DNA from: Mucilaginibacter sp. L196
Lineage (GTDB): Bacteria > Bacteroidota > Bacteroidia > Sphingobacteriales > Sphingobacteriaceae
NCBI RefSeq assembly: GCF_009765905.1
Contig: NZ_LMUO01000011.1
Coordinates: forward strand, 186,001 to 250,000
DNA: 64,000 bases
Direction of reading: 5' to 3'
Under the pieces are notes generated by a model, which saw nothing but the letters and a program-made list of their open reading frames with translations, was not told the origin of the DNA and did no database searches. Positions 6,836 through 14,752 of the stretch are shown piece by piece. The translations under genes and the position numbers were made by a program. Numbering within the stretch: the first letter of the stretch is position 1; every line of letters starts with the position of its first letter.

Positions 6836-8878
6836 ATGAATACTGATGCCATTAAATTGCTGCAAGGCCGTTATTGTAATTCGTTAACTGAATATTCGCG
6901 TTTTGTAACCCGCGAGGTTTATATTGGCGATGTGCCAATGGGCGGTAACAACCCCATCCGCATACAAAGCATGACCACCACCGATACCATGGATACCATT
7001 GGTACGGTTGAGCAATCTATACGTATGATAGAGGCTGGTTGCGAGTACGTGCGCATCACCGCGCCAAGCATTAAAGAAGCCCAGAATTTAGCAGAGATAA
7101 AAAAGCAATTACGCCAGCGTGGTTATACTGCGCCCCTGGTTGCCGACATACATTTTACGCCAAATGCTGCCGAAGTTGCCGCACGCATAGTTGAAAAAGT
7201 ACGCGTGAACCCCGGTAACTACGCCGACAAAAAGAAATTCGATCAAATAGATTATACCGACATTGAATATCAAGGCGAACTGGAACGCATTAATAAAAAG
7301 TTTGCGCCGCTGGTTAAGATATGTAAGGAATACGGTACTGCTATGCGTATCGGTACAAACCATGGTTCGCTATCCGACAGGATCATGAGCCGTTATGGCG
7401 ATACCCCGCAAGGCATGGTGGAATCCGCCATGGAATTTATGCGCATGTGCGAGGCGCTGAATTACTATAATTTGGTGATCTCCATGAAATCCAGCAATCC
7501 GCAGGTAATGGTGCAAGCCTATCGTTTACTGGTTGAAACCATGGTAGCCGAAGGCATGAACTACCCGCTACACTTAGGCGTAACCGAAGCCGGCGACGGC
7601 GAAGACGGCCGAATTAAATCTGCAGTAGGGATCGGAACATTATTGGAAGATGGCTTGGGCGATACCGTCCGCGTTTCCCTAACCGAAGAACCCGAAGCAG
7701 AAGCACCGGTGGCAATTGCATTAGTAAATAGATATGTTGAAAGAAGTCAAAAGTCAAAAGTCGAAAGTCAAAAAACAGAAAAAATAAAAGTCTCCCCAAC
7801 CGGGGGAGATTTAGAGGGGGCTCATAGCCCTTATATCTACAAAAAACGCGAAACCTATGAAGCCAACGCTTTCATCGGTGGGCATATGGTGCCTCGTGTA
7901 GTTATTGATCTGTCGAAAAGTAATCTAAAAGACCCATCTGTTTTGAATGATGCAGGTTATATGTACTCGCCACTACTGGATAAATACAATATGGCTGAGC
8001 AGTCGGTTGATTTTGTTTATTTGGCTGATGAGTTGCCATCTTTCACATTACCCGGCAACCTTAAGCAGCTTTACAATTATAATACCTGGCAAAAGCTTAC
8101 CAATAAAACGCTTTGCCACCCGGTATTTACCTTACAGGAATATATTGGCGATGCCGACCGCTCATCAGCATTAAACTTGGTAAGGTTAAAACCAACCGAC
8201 ATCGATACCGAAGAATTCGGACGATTACCATTAAATAACACGCTAGTTTTTATACTCGAAACGGATGCCCTAAACAGTATGAGTGATCAACGCTCATTCT
8301 TCTTCAAAATGGAAGAGTTGAGTTTGGATGTTCCGGTTATAATAAAGAGAGACTATTCTTTTAATAACGAAGAAGCCAAAAAAGTCTCCCAAACCGGGGG
8401 AGATTTAGAGGGGGCTGCTACTCTTCTCCAACTCTACGCCGCTACCGATCTTGGTGCTTTATTAGTTGATGGTTTTGGGGATGGCATCTGGATAGACGCG
8501 CCACAACTACCTGCTAATATTATTACCTCCACAGCCTTCGGTATATTACAGGCTACACGTTCACGCATTTCCAAAACAGAATATATCTCCTGTCCAAGCT
8601 GTGGTCGTACTTTATTCGACCTGATGGAAACAACCCAAATGATCCGCAGCAGAACAAGTCATTTAAAAGGATTAAAAATCGGCATCATGGGCTGCATCGT
8701 AAACGGCCCCGGCGAAATGGCCGATGCTGATTACGGCTACGTAGGCTCTGGTCCGGGTAAGGTAACCTTATATCGAGGAAAGGAAGCGGTGAAGAAAAAC
8801 ATCACCAGCGATAATGCTTTGGATGAATTGATCGGTATTATCAGGGAAGATGGTAATTGGATTGAGGTGGAAGGATAA
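6836..8878 (+). CDS. ispG: 4-hydroxy-3-methylbut-2-enyl-diphosphate synthase (long form)
   Basis: IspG converts 2-C-methylerythritol 2,4-cyclodiphosphate to HMBPP in the non-mevalonate isoprenoid pathway. The 680-residue product has an N-terminal TIM barrel (from about 18 to 300), the extra middle domain of the Bacteroidota/plant long form, and a C-terminal [4Fe-4S] domain with ISCPSCG and GIMGCIVNGPGE. Two 12-residue segments, K-V-S-P/Q-T-G-G-D-L-E-G-A at about 318-329 and 516-527, are translated copies of an intergenic palindromic repeat, and the first is preceded by a translated AGTCAAA tandem repeat. The frame stays open through all three, so the gene appears functional. The ATG at 6836 gives MNTDAIKLL; an out-of-frame ATG lies 4 bases upstream. 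Confidence 0.93.
   Translation: MNTDAIKLLQGRYCNSLTEYSRFVTREVYIGDVPMGGNNPIRIQSMTTTDTMDTIGTVEQSIRMIEAGCEYVRITAPSIKEAQNLAEIKKQLRQRGYTAPLVADIHFTPNAAEVAARIVEKVRVNPGNYADKKKFDQIDYTDIEYQGELERINKKFAPLVKICKEYGTAMRIGTNHGSLSDRIMSRYGDTPQGMVESAMEFMRMCEALNYYNLVISMKSSNPQVMVQAYRLLVETMVAEGMNYPLHLGVTEAGDGEDGRIKSAVGIGTLLEDGLGDTVRVSLTEEPEAEAPVAIALVNRYVERSQKSKVESQKTEKIKVSPTGGDLEGAHSPYIYKKRETYEANAFIGGHMVPRVVIDLSKSNLKDPSVLNDAGYMYSPLLDKYNMAEQSVDFVYLADELPSFTLPGNLKQLYNYNTWQKLTNKTLCHPVFTLQEYIGDADRSSALNLVRLKPTDIDTEEFGRLPLNNTLVFILETDALNSMSDQRSFFFKMEELSLDVPVIIKRDYSFNNEEAKKVSQTGGDLEGAATLLQLYAATDLGALLVDGFGDGIWIDAPQLPANIITSTAFGILQATRSRISKTEYISCPSCGRTLFDLMETTQMIRSRTSHLKGLKIGIMGCIVNGPGEMADADYGYVGSGPGKVTLYRGKEAVKKNITSDNALDELIGIIREDGNWIEVEG
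7745..7770 (+). repeat. AGTCAAA tandem repeat inside ispG
   Basis: Four imperfect AGTCAAAA/AGTCGAAA units in tandem inside the ispG frame encode roughly SQKSKVESQK, a lysine/serine-rich stretch unlike its surroundings. It lies 17 bases before the first in-frame palindromic element, so two kinds of repeat have accumulated at the same domain boundary. Confidence 0.7.
7788..7822 (+). repeat. G/C-rich palindromic element, in-frame copy 1 in ispG
   Basis: A 35-base element: AAGTC, then a small hairpin TCCCC-AACC-GGGGGA, then GATTTAGAGGGGGCT. It equals half of the paired intergenic elements at 14667-14751, 21061-21123 and 28746-28834. It differs from copy 2 (8382-8416) at one base. Translated in frame it gives KVSPTGGDLEGA. 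Confidence 0.88.
8382..8416 (+). repeat. G/C-rich palindromic element, in-frame copy 2 in ispG
   Basis: The same 35-base unit as 7788-7822 with a single C-to-A change at its tenth base, giving KVSQTGGDLEGA in the same reading phase. It falls near the junction between the middle domain and the C-terminal iron-sulfur domain of IspG. Confidence 0.88.
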
Positions 8879-8884
8879 GCTAAA

Positions 8885-8930
8885 GAGGCTGTCATGCTGA
8901 GCGTAGTCGAAGCATGACAGCCTCGTTTTT
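8885..8930. terminator. Bidirectional hairpin terminator between ispG and the MBL hydrolase
   Basis: A perfect 14-base stem, GAGGCTGTCATGCT at 8885-8898 against its complement at 8911-8924, with a 12-base loop and a T run at 8926-8930. It sits between two convergent genes. The loop and inner stem (GTCATGCTGAGCGTAGTCG) look like a widely distributed repeat, so a repeat may serve here as terminator. Confidence 0.82.
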
Positions 8931-8940
8931 CTTAAAATTT

Positions 8941-9936
8941 CTAACTCAAATATTCCTTCCACCACTCAGAATTATACTCCTTAACCTCGGTTGGCTCACC
9001 TGGTTTAGGTATAAAAAGCTTAATGTTTTTATCCTTACCGTACTGAACCAAACGTTCCACCGGTTCAAACCAGGCATGTGGTGCCAGGCTGAATGTACCC
9101 CAGTGTAAAGGCATCATTAGTTTTCCTTTAAGGTCGATGTTGGCATTGCTTGCATTATCCGGCCCCATGTGTATGTCCGGCCAGTATTTGCCATAGGCGC
9201 CAATCTCTAACATGGTCAAATCGAATGGACCGTACGCTTCACCGATTTCTTTAAAATCAGGAGAATACCCGGAATCGGCGCCAAAGAAAATATTATGTTT
9301 TGGTCCTTTAATAACAAATGACGACCAAAGTGTTTCATTGCGGTTAATAACTCCCCTACCCGAAAAATGCCTTGCAGGCGCAGCAGTTAGTACTACATCA
9401 TGATCTATCATGGCGCTATCGCCCCAATCCAATTGGAAGATGTAATTCTCCAATATACCCCAGTTTTTCAAATATTGCCCAACACCCAGGGAGCAATAAA
9501 AAGGGATGCTTTTACCCGCGAAAAATTTGATAGTGTTCTTATCCAAATGATCATAATGATCATGCGAAACAATTACCGCATCCAAAGTCGGTAAATCATC
9601 CAATGCGATCGGTGGTTGAAAAAAACGTTTTGGCCCAAATGATTGAGAGAAAGATACCCTGTCGCTCCAAACCGGATCAGTTAAAATACGTTTACCGTCA
9701 ATTTCAATCAACAAGCTGGAGTGGCCAACCCAGGTTATCCTTAAACCGCTTTCGGGCGGTGTTTGGTAAATACTTACATCCGTTTTAAATGGCCCTAATT
9801 GTTTCTTAGGTATGTTTTCGGCTTTGTTGTTAATGTACTCTTTTAGTATGGGTATCATTTTACCAAAACCCGCTTCATCTGTTGGTATAGTATTCTGATA
9901 CTTCTTACCTTTTTTAGTTGACCCGCTTAAACTCAT
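8941..9936 (-). CDS. MBL-fold metallo-hydrolase (UlaG/NAPE-PLD-like)
   Basis: A 331-residue metallo-beta-lactamase-fold protein. The metal-binding signature SHDHYDHLD is near residues 124-132, with GHSSLLIEIDGKRILTDP before it and further histidines in AARHFSGRG and HWGTFSLAPH. This layout matches the long UlaG-like/N-acyl-phosphatidylethanolamine phospholipase D-like branch common in Bacteroidota. The substrate is unknown. It ends convergently with ispG at a strong hairpin. The next gene upstream is an alpha/beta hydrolase 52 bases away on the same strand. Confidence 0.85.
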   Translation of the reverse strand: MSLSGSTKKGKKYQNTIPTDEAGFGKMIPILKEYINNKAENIPKKQLGPFKTDVSIYQTPPESGLRITWVGHSSLLIEIDGKRILTDPVWSDRVSFSQSFGPKRFFQPPIALDDLPTLDAVIVSHDHYDHLDKNTIKFFAGKSIPFYCSLGVGQYLKNWGILENYIFQLDWGDSAMIDHDVVLTAAPARHFSGRGVINRNETLWSSFVIKGPKHNIFFGADSGYSPDFKEIGEAYGPFDLTMLEIGAYGKYWPDIHMGPDNASNANIDLKGKLMMPLHWGTFSLAPHAWFEPVERLVQYGKDKNIKLFIPKPGEPTEVKEYNSEWWKEYLS

Positions 9937-9988
9937 AAATATTATTAATCAATTACCAGGCATTGCCGTGGATTTATATTCAGGGGTA

Positions 9989-10819
9989 TTATTTTTTGAA
10001 AAACTCGATCGACAGATCACAAAACTCTAATAAGTCCTTTGGTAAACTATCCTTCGCATAGGGGTGCGATCCGCCAAAGGTATGGTCTCCGCCTTTTATA
10101 ATTACAAGTTCTGCCTGTTTATCTGCTTTTTTTAATTGCTTCGCGTGAGCTAACGGAACCGTAGGATCTTCATCACCATGCACAATTAGCCAGGGCTGTT
10201 TTATATGAGTGGCTTTTTCTAAAATATCAAGTTTGGTGGGGTTATTCATCCAATCATCCAAAATAGAAACCTTTAACGGCATGTCCTGTCCGGTACGCGA
10301 GTTGGGCATATACATAATTCCGGATAACCTCCATTGTTCTTCTGCTTCCTTTGTCCATAAATTGGCAAAGCTAGCCAAAGAAGCCATGGTAACCAGTTTT
10401 TTAACCCGATTATCACCGGCGGTTTGCAAAATACTGATGCCACCGCCCATACTGTGCCCGATCAAGTAAACACCAGTTACCCGTGGCATTGACGAACCAT
10501 TGCACACAAAGTCGATCACATCATTCAATTCCTCCAACTCCATCGAAAAGGTGTTTTCGCTAAAAGCGATTAGATCAGCAAAATCAATTGGCTTGTCTGC
10601 TGTAGTGCCATTATGCGAAAAATTGAACTTTAAGTACCGGAAGCCACTCCTTGCAAAATAATCAGCTACCATGTTATGGGTACCCCAATCCTTAAAACCT
10701 TTAAAGCCATGCACAAAAATCACCAATGGCGCATTTCTGATAGCATCGTCGTAGGTTATATCCATTAACATACCGCGGCCTTTAACGCCGGGGATGTTGT
10801 AGTTTTCTTTTTTGATCAT
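9989..10819 (-). CDS. Alpha/beta hydrolase
   Basis: A 276-residue cytoplasmic alpha/beta-fold hydrolase. The nucleophile motif GHSMGGG places the catalytic serine at 123, the oxyanion region is VIFVHGFKGFKDWG near 33-46, the acid is in HGDEDPTVPL and the histidine in GGDHTFGG. It resembles the serine aminopeptidase S33/dienelactone hydrolase-like group; no substrate can be proposed. It has no signal peptide. Confidence 0.83.
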   Translation of the reverse strand: MIKKENYNIPGVKGRGMLMDITYDDAIRNAPLVIFVHGFKGFKDWGTHNMVADYFARSGFRYLKFNFSHNGTTADKPIDFADLIAFSENTFSMELEELNDVIDFVCNGSSMPRVTGVYLIGHSMGGGISILQTAGDNRVKKLVTMASLASFANLWTKEAEEQWRLSGIMYMPNSRTGQDMPLKVSILDDWMNNPTKLDILEKATHIKQPWLIVHGDEDPTVPLAHAKQLKKADKQAELVIIKGGDHTFGGSHPYAKDSLPKDLLEFCDLSIEFFKK

Positions 10820-10893
10820 TTTGTTAATGAATATTGGAATAACATTACTGCTATTTGTTACAAGTGCTCAGGTCATGAACTATTAACCATCAA

Positions 10894-11265
10894 CTAATTC
10901 CTCGTATGCCACCATGCCCACAAAATCAACACCGGTTGAAAAAACAACCTCGCCCAAGCCAAAACCGGTTGAACATGCGTAGCGCCGATTTGTGTGTGCC
11001 CCGACAGCATGGCGGTGTGTACCGGGATAAAAGCAATCAACAATAACACAATTCCCCATGCAGCAAATTGACGGGTTGATTTAAAAATAAGGCCCAGGCC
11101 ACCAGCTATCTCGAGCACCCCCGCTAAGGTATTTAAAATATTCGGGAAGGGCATGTACGCTGGTATAATGCCGATGTAAAATTGTGGTATCCTGAAATGA
11201 TTTATTCCTGCTGCTACGTAACCGATAATTAACAGTACTAAGCTGATTTTTTTTAGTGTCGACAT
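10894..11265 (-). CDS. DoxX family membrane protein
   Basis: A 123-residue protein with four predicted membrane helices and the DoxX-like pattern: GINHFRIPQFYIGIIPAYMP, then LAGVLEIAGGLGLIF. DoxX proteins are small inner-membrane proteins, some linked to thiosulfate:quinone or redox chemistry, with most roles unproven. It is transcribed away from hemA. Confidence 0.82.
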   Translation of the reverse strand: MSTLKKISLVLLIIGYVAAGINHFRIPQFYIGIIPAYMPFPNILNTLAGVLEIAGGLGLIFKSTRQFAAWGIVLLLIAFIPVHTAMLSGHTQIGATHVQPVLAWARLFFQPVLILWAWWHTRN

Positions 11266-11394
11266 ATTTTATGTACGAATAAAGTTTCGTTTAGGTTTAA
11301 TTGGCTGTATTTAAGTGCCTTTTGAACTCAATTTATAACCGTTCTAAATACTCGTGTTTGACAAAGTGTTGACATTGAATCCTGTTTATCCTGT

Positions 11395-11402
11395 TATTTT
11401 TG
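11395..11402 (+). promoter_or_regulatory. Candidate -7 promoter element of hemA
   Basis: TATTTTTG matches TAnnTTTG and lies 24 bases before the TTG start of hemA. No TTTG stands exactly 19 bases upstream, so only the -7 half is supported. Confidence 0.42.
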
Positions 11403-11426
11403 TTGGGTCAAATTTAAAATACTGCT

Positions 11427-12650
11427 TTGAAGTACTTAAAGGTAATCGCTTTTACACACAAACAGATCGAGCTGAAGGAATTGGGAAGATTGGTGATTTG
11501 CCAGGAAAATCTAACTGAGAAACTTCAACAGGTAAAAAATCAATTTCAAATTTCCGAGATTTTTTATTTGGCGACCTGTAACCGTGTTGAATTTGTTATT
11601 GTTACCGACCAGGTTGTTGATGCCGCTTACACCGAACAGTTTATTGATTCATTAAATATTGGTGTATGCGACCACTATATGGGCGTATTTTTAAAAGGCG
11701 CTTCTATTTATGAAGATCAGGAAGCGTTAAATCATCTGCTGCGTATCTCATGCTCTTTAGAGAGTTTGATCGTTGGCGAAAAAGAGATCCTGCCACAATT
11801 ACGCAAGGCTTATGATTGCTGTCGCGAGGCCGGCCTGACGGGCGATTTTTTACGCATGGTGATGAACTGTGTGGTAAAAACAGCCAAGGAGGTTTATACC
11901 GATACCAATATCTCTAAAAATCCTATTTCGGTTGTATCATTAGCTTACCGCAAACTGCGCGATCTTAAATTGTGTACCAATGCCCGTATCCTGATCATCG
12001 GCGCAGGCGAAACCAATTTTAATATCTCTAAATATCTTCAGAAACATAAATTCTCAAACTTCTCGGTGTTTAACCGTACCATATCCAAAGCGCAGCAATT
12101 AGCTGCTGATTTGAATGGTGAGGCTTTTGAACTGGAAGACCTGAAAAACTACCATAAAGGTTTTGATGCGATTATTACCTGTACATCAGCTACAGAGCCC
12201 ATCATTACTCCTGAAATATATAGCATACTACTTAATGGCGAAACCGATAAGAAAACCATAGTTGACCTTGCCGTACCAAATGATACCGCACCTGAGGTTT
12301 TGGAGCAGTTCCCGGTAAATTTTATCGAGGTACATTCTCTAAACGAAGTTGCCAAGAAGAACTTACAGGAACGTTACGAAGAACTGGTACACGCCGAAGT
12401 GATCATCGATCAAAATATTACGGAGTTTATAACCATGTTAAAACAGCGCCGTATTGAATTAGCCATGCGCCAGGTTCCGGAAAAGATCAAAGAAATCCGC
12501 AACATGGCTATGAATACCGTGTTTGTTGATGAAGTGCAAGGCATGGATGAGCAATCCCGAGAGATCCTTGAAAAGGTGATCAACTACATGGAGAAAAAAT
12601 ATATCAGCGTGCCCATGATCATGGCAAAGGATATATTGATCAATAGCTAA
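11427..12650 (+). CDS. hemA: Glutamyl-tRNA reductase
   Basis: First committed enzyme of C5 tetrapyrrole synthesis, reducing glutamyl-tRNA to glutamate-1-semialdehyde with NADPH. The 407-residue product has the catalytic Cys51 in ATCNRVEF, the ESLIVGEKEILPQLRKA segment, the NADPH-binding IIGAGETN turn near 188-195 and a C-terminal dimerisation helix region. The start is a TTG at 11427 giving MKYLKVIAFTHK, which fits the family; no ATG is suitably placed. It opens the heme cluster, followed by a 440-base repeat-bearing gap and then hemCD. Confidence 0.95.
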   Translation: MKYLKVIAFTHKQIELKELGRLVICQENLTEKLQQVKNQFQISEIFYLATCNRVEFVIVTDQVVDAAYTEQFIDSLNIGVCDHYMGVFLKGASIYEDQEALNHLLRISCSLESLIVGEKEILPQLRKAYDCCREAGLTGDFLRMVMNCVVKTAKEVYTDTNISKNPISVVSLAYRKLRDLKLCTNARILIIGAGETNFNISKYLQKHKFSNFSVFNRTISKAQQLAADLNGEAFELEDLKNYHKGFDAIITCTSATEPIITPEIYSILLNGETDKKTIVDLAVPNDTAPEVLEQFPVNFIEVHSLNEVAKKNLQERYEELVHAEVIIDQNITEFITMLKQRRIELAMRQVPEKIKEIRNMAMNTVFVDEVQGMDEQSREILEKVINYMEKKYISVPMIMAKDILINS

Positions 12651-12829
12651 GAATTCCTCTACTGACAAAATACTGTCAGTACCAAAATAAAATTTCCTTC
12701 GTAATTTGCATTATCCGATAGGCAAAAGCACAACAATCCGTTCACCGAAAAAATCGGCATCAGGACTGATCCGGTAACCACAGACCCAACTGAAAGCACA
12801 ACCCAAAGTAGGATCAGAACGTGGCCGAG

Positions 12830-12876
12830 AGTTTTCTTTTGGTTACTTTTCTTTTGGCGGTCATAAGAAAAGTGAC
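12830..12876. repeat. TTTTCTTTTGG-type palindromic repeat
   Basis: TTTTCTTTTGGTTACTTTTC runs into a perfect inverted pair ACTTTTCTT (12845-12853) and AAGAAAAGT (12865-12873). Its minus-strand translation gives a spurious low-complexity peptide rather than a protein. I recognise the pattern as a common Bacteroidota intergenic repeat, from memory only. Confidence 0.6.
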
Positions 12877-13047
12877 GCTTAGCGCAGCGATACCAAAGAT
12901 AAGTAACAGCCTTGTACAGTCCGCGATTACTTCGTTCCTCCAATGATATAATAAGATCCGTTGCACAATCAATAAAGCGTCAAATATTCACTTTTAACTT
13001 CCTCTCAGTCACTCAACTTTCATATCCTCAATTAATCCTATATTCAT

Positions 13048-13073
13048 AAGCGCAAAACGTTAAATTTGCGCTT
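13048..13073. promoter_or_regulatory. Inverted repeat overlapping the candidate hemCD promoter
   Basis: AAGCGCAAA (13048-13056) and TTTGCGCTT (13065-13073) are perfect 9-base inverted arms around an 8-base centre. The second arm overlaps TAAATTTG (13061-13068), a match to the -7 consensus, 22 bases before the TTG start of hemCD. It could be an operator or a leader hairpin. Confidence 0.5.
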
Positions 13074-13090
13074 GCAAACACATAACCCCA

Positions 13091-14665
13091 TTGGACAGAA
13101 CTCTTACTATTGGAACACGCGGCAGCGACCTAGCCTTATGGCAGGCTAACTTTGTTAAAGATAGCCTTGCAGCTATAAATATCAAGGCTGAATTAAAGAT
13201 TATTAAAACACAAGGCGATCGTATTTTGAACCTGAGTTTTGACAAATTGGAAGGCAAAGGCTTTTTTACCAAGGAATTGGAAGATGAGCTTTTAGCCGGA
13301 ACAATTGATCTTGCCGTACATTCTCATAAAGATTTGCCAACTGAAAATCCACCAGGATTGATCATCGCCGCTGTTTCTGAGCGCGAAGATCCATCTGAAT
13401 TGTTATTGATTTTGAAGGATTGTGTGGATGTTCATCAAAAACTGTCACTCAAATATGGAGCGACAGTAGGTACATCATCCAACAGGCGTAAAGCGCAATT
13501 ACTGGCACATCGCCCAGACCTGGAAATCGAGGAATTACGTGGTAACGTGCCAACTCGTATCCAAAAATTGCGTAACGAAAGCTATGATGCCATTATGATT
13601 GCCAAAGCAGGCGTGAGCCGCTTAGGTTTGGATCTGAGCGATCTGCATGTGGAAACCTTAACTCCGAATGAATTAATACCTGCGCCAGCGCAAGGTGTTT
13701 TAGCTATACAAATACGTGAAAGCGATACAGAGCTATTCAACTCTTTACAGGCATTAAACCATTTACATGTTGCCGAAGAATTAGCTGTTGAGCGTACCGT
13801 TCTTAAACTTTTTGGTGGCGGATGCCATTTGCCATTAGGTTGTTATTGCCGTAAGGAAGATGGGCTGTTCCAGGTATTTACCTCAAAAGCTGATGAAGGT
13901 GATGATTTCCCCGACAGGTTATTTGTAGAGGCCGAAAGCACTGAAGGTTTGCCTGAAAAAATCGTAGCCAAGTTTGCTAAAGACCGCAAATTACCACAAA
14001 GCGTTTTCATTACCCGCGAACTTTCAGAGCAAAGCTATTTCCGCAGGGCGATAGAAAAACATAAAATAAATATTGAAGCAAGATCATTGATACGTACCGT
14101 ACCGGTGATCACCAAGTTAGATTCATATATACTAAAGCATATCGACTGGATATTTTTCTCCAGTAAAAATGCGGTTGAATATTTTTTCGAACTAAAACCC
14201 TTATTACCTAAAGATGTAAAATTTGGCGTAATGGGTAGCGGATCAGAAGAGATGCTGCGCAAAAAAGGTCACTTTACGGAGTATGTGGGCGAAAGTACCG
14301 ATACCACCGACGTTTCCGCTGATTTTGCCGAATTGGTTAGAGGACAAACAGTATTATTCCCGGGAGCGGAAGGTTCATTGAAAAGTATTCAGCAAGGTTT
14401 ATCTGCCGATACTAAAGTGATCGATCTGCCGGTTTATGAAACTGTACTGGAAGAAGCGGTTGAAGCATCGGGCGCTGAGGTGTTGGTATTTACCAGCCCA
14501 TCAAACGTAGATGCTTATTTTGCCGAAAACTTGCTTGATCCTTACCAAAAAGTGGTAGCGATAGGTAAATCAACTGGCAAAAAATTTGACGAAATGGGTG
14601 TTAAATATGCGCTGCCTTTCTCCCCCGACGAAGTTGGGCTGGCTGAGGCGGTGTTTGGGTTATAG
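13091..14665 (+). CDS. hemC-hemD: Fused hydroxymethylbilane synthase / uroporphyrinogen-III synthase
   Basis: One 524-residue protein joins two consecutive heme-pathway enzymes. Residues 1 to about 305 are HemC, which condenses four porphobilinogens: HSHKDLP with catalytic Asp81 and the dipyrromethane-anchoring Cys245 in FGGGCHLPLG. Residues from about 310 are a HemD domain, which closes and inverts ring D, recognisable by VFITRELSEQSYF, WIFFSSKNAVEYF and VLVFTSPSNVDAYF. The TTG at 13091 (MDRTLTIGTRGSDLA) is the only start giving the full HemC N-terminus. The stop is followed directly by a G/C-rich palindromic repeat. Confidence 0.94.
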   Translation: MDRTLTIGTRGSDLALWQANFVKDSLAAINIKAELKIIKTQGDRILNLSFDKLEGKGFFTKELEDELLAGTIDLAVHSHKDLPTENPPGLIIAAVSEREDPSELLLILKDCVDVHQKLSLKYGATVGTSSNRRKAQLLAHRPDLEIEELRGNVPTRIQKLRNESYDAIMIAKAGVSRLGLDLSDLHVETLTPNELIPAPAQGVLAIQIRESDTELFNSLQALNHLHVAEELAVERTVLKLFGGGCHLPLGCYCRKEDGLFQVFTSKADEGDDFPDRLFVEAESTEGLPEKIVAKFAKDRKLPQSVFITRELSEQSYFRRAIEKHKINIEARSLIRTVPVITKLDSYILKHIDWIFFSSKNAVEYFFELKPLLPKDVKFGVMGSGSEEMLRKKGHFTEYVGESTDTTDVSADFAELVRGQTVLFPGAEGSLKSIQQGLSADTKVIDLPVYETVLEEAVEASGAEVLVFTSPSNVDAYFAENLLDPYQKVVAIGKSTGKKFDEMGVKYALPFSPDEVGLAEAVFGL

Positions 14666-14666
14666 G

Positions 14667-14751
14667 CCCCAGCCAACCCTCCCCGGTAGGGAGGGCTATA
14701 ATGACTTTAATTTTTAAAGTCCTCCCTACCGGGGAGGATTTAGGAGGGGCT
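14667..14751. repeat. Paired G/C-rich palindromic element between hemCD and hemB
   Basis: Two half-elements face each other: CCAGCCAACCCTCCCC... at 14669-14696 and its partner CCTCCCTACCGGGGAGG... at 14721-14751, around a central AAAGTC/GACTTT pair. It starts just after the hemCD stop and ends one base before the hemB ATG, so it fills the whole junction and supplies the purine-rich GGAGGGG upstream of hemB. Confidence 0.88.
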
Positions 14752-14752
14752 A

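Larger units (their letters stand above)
12651..13090. other. 440-base gene-free gap between hemA and hemCD with degraded repeats
   Basis: No credible gene is seen. The gap holds a perfect 8-base hairpin (TACTGACA/TGTCAGTA, 12660-12681) just after hemA, a TTTTCTTTTGG-type repeat at about 12830-12876 with inverted arms at 12845-12853 and 12865-12873, a decayed single arm of the GCGATTGCTTCG family at 12923-12946, and the hemCD promoter region with an inverted repeat at 13048-13073. Confidence 0.7.

Noticed and set aside
12659..12943. A 94-codon minus-strand frame between hemA and hemCD.
   Set aside because: It runs through repeat sequence and a hairpin and has low-complexity K/Q/N-rich translation; no start context or family features.
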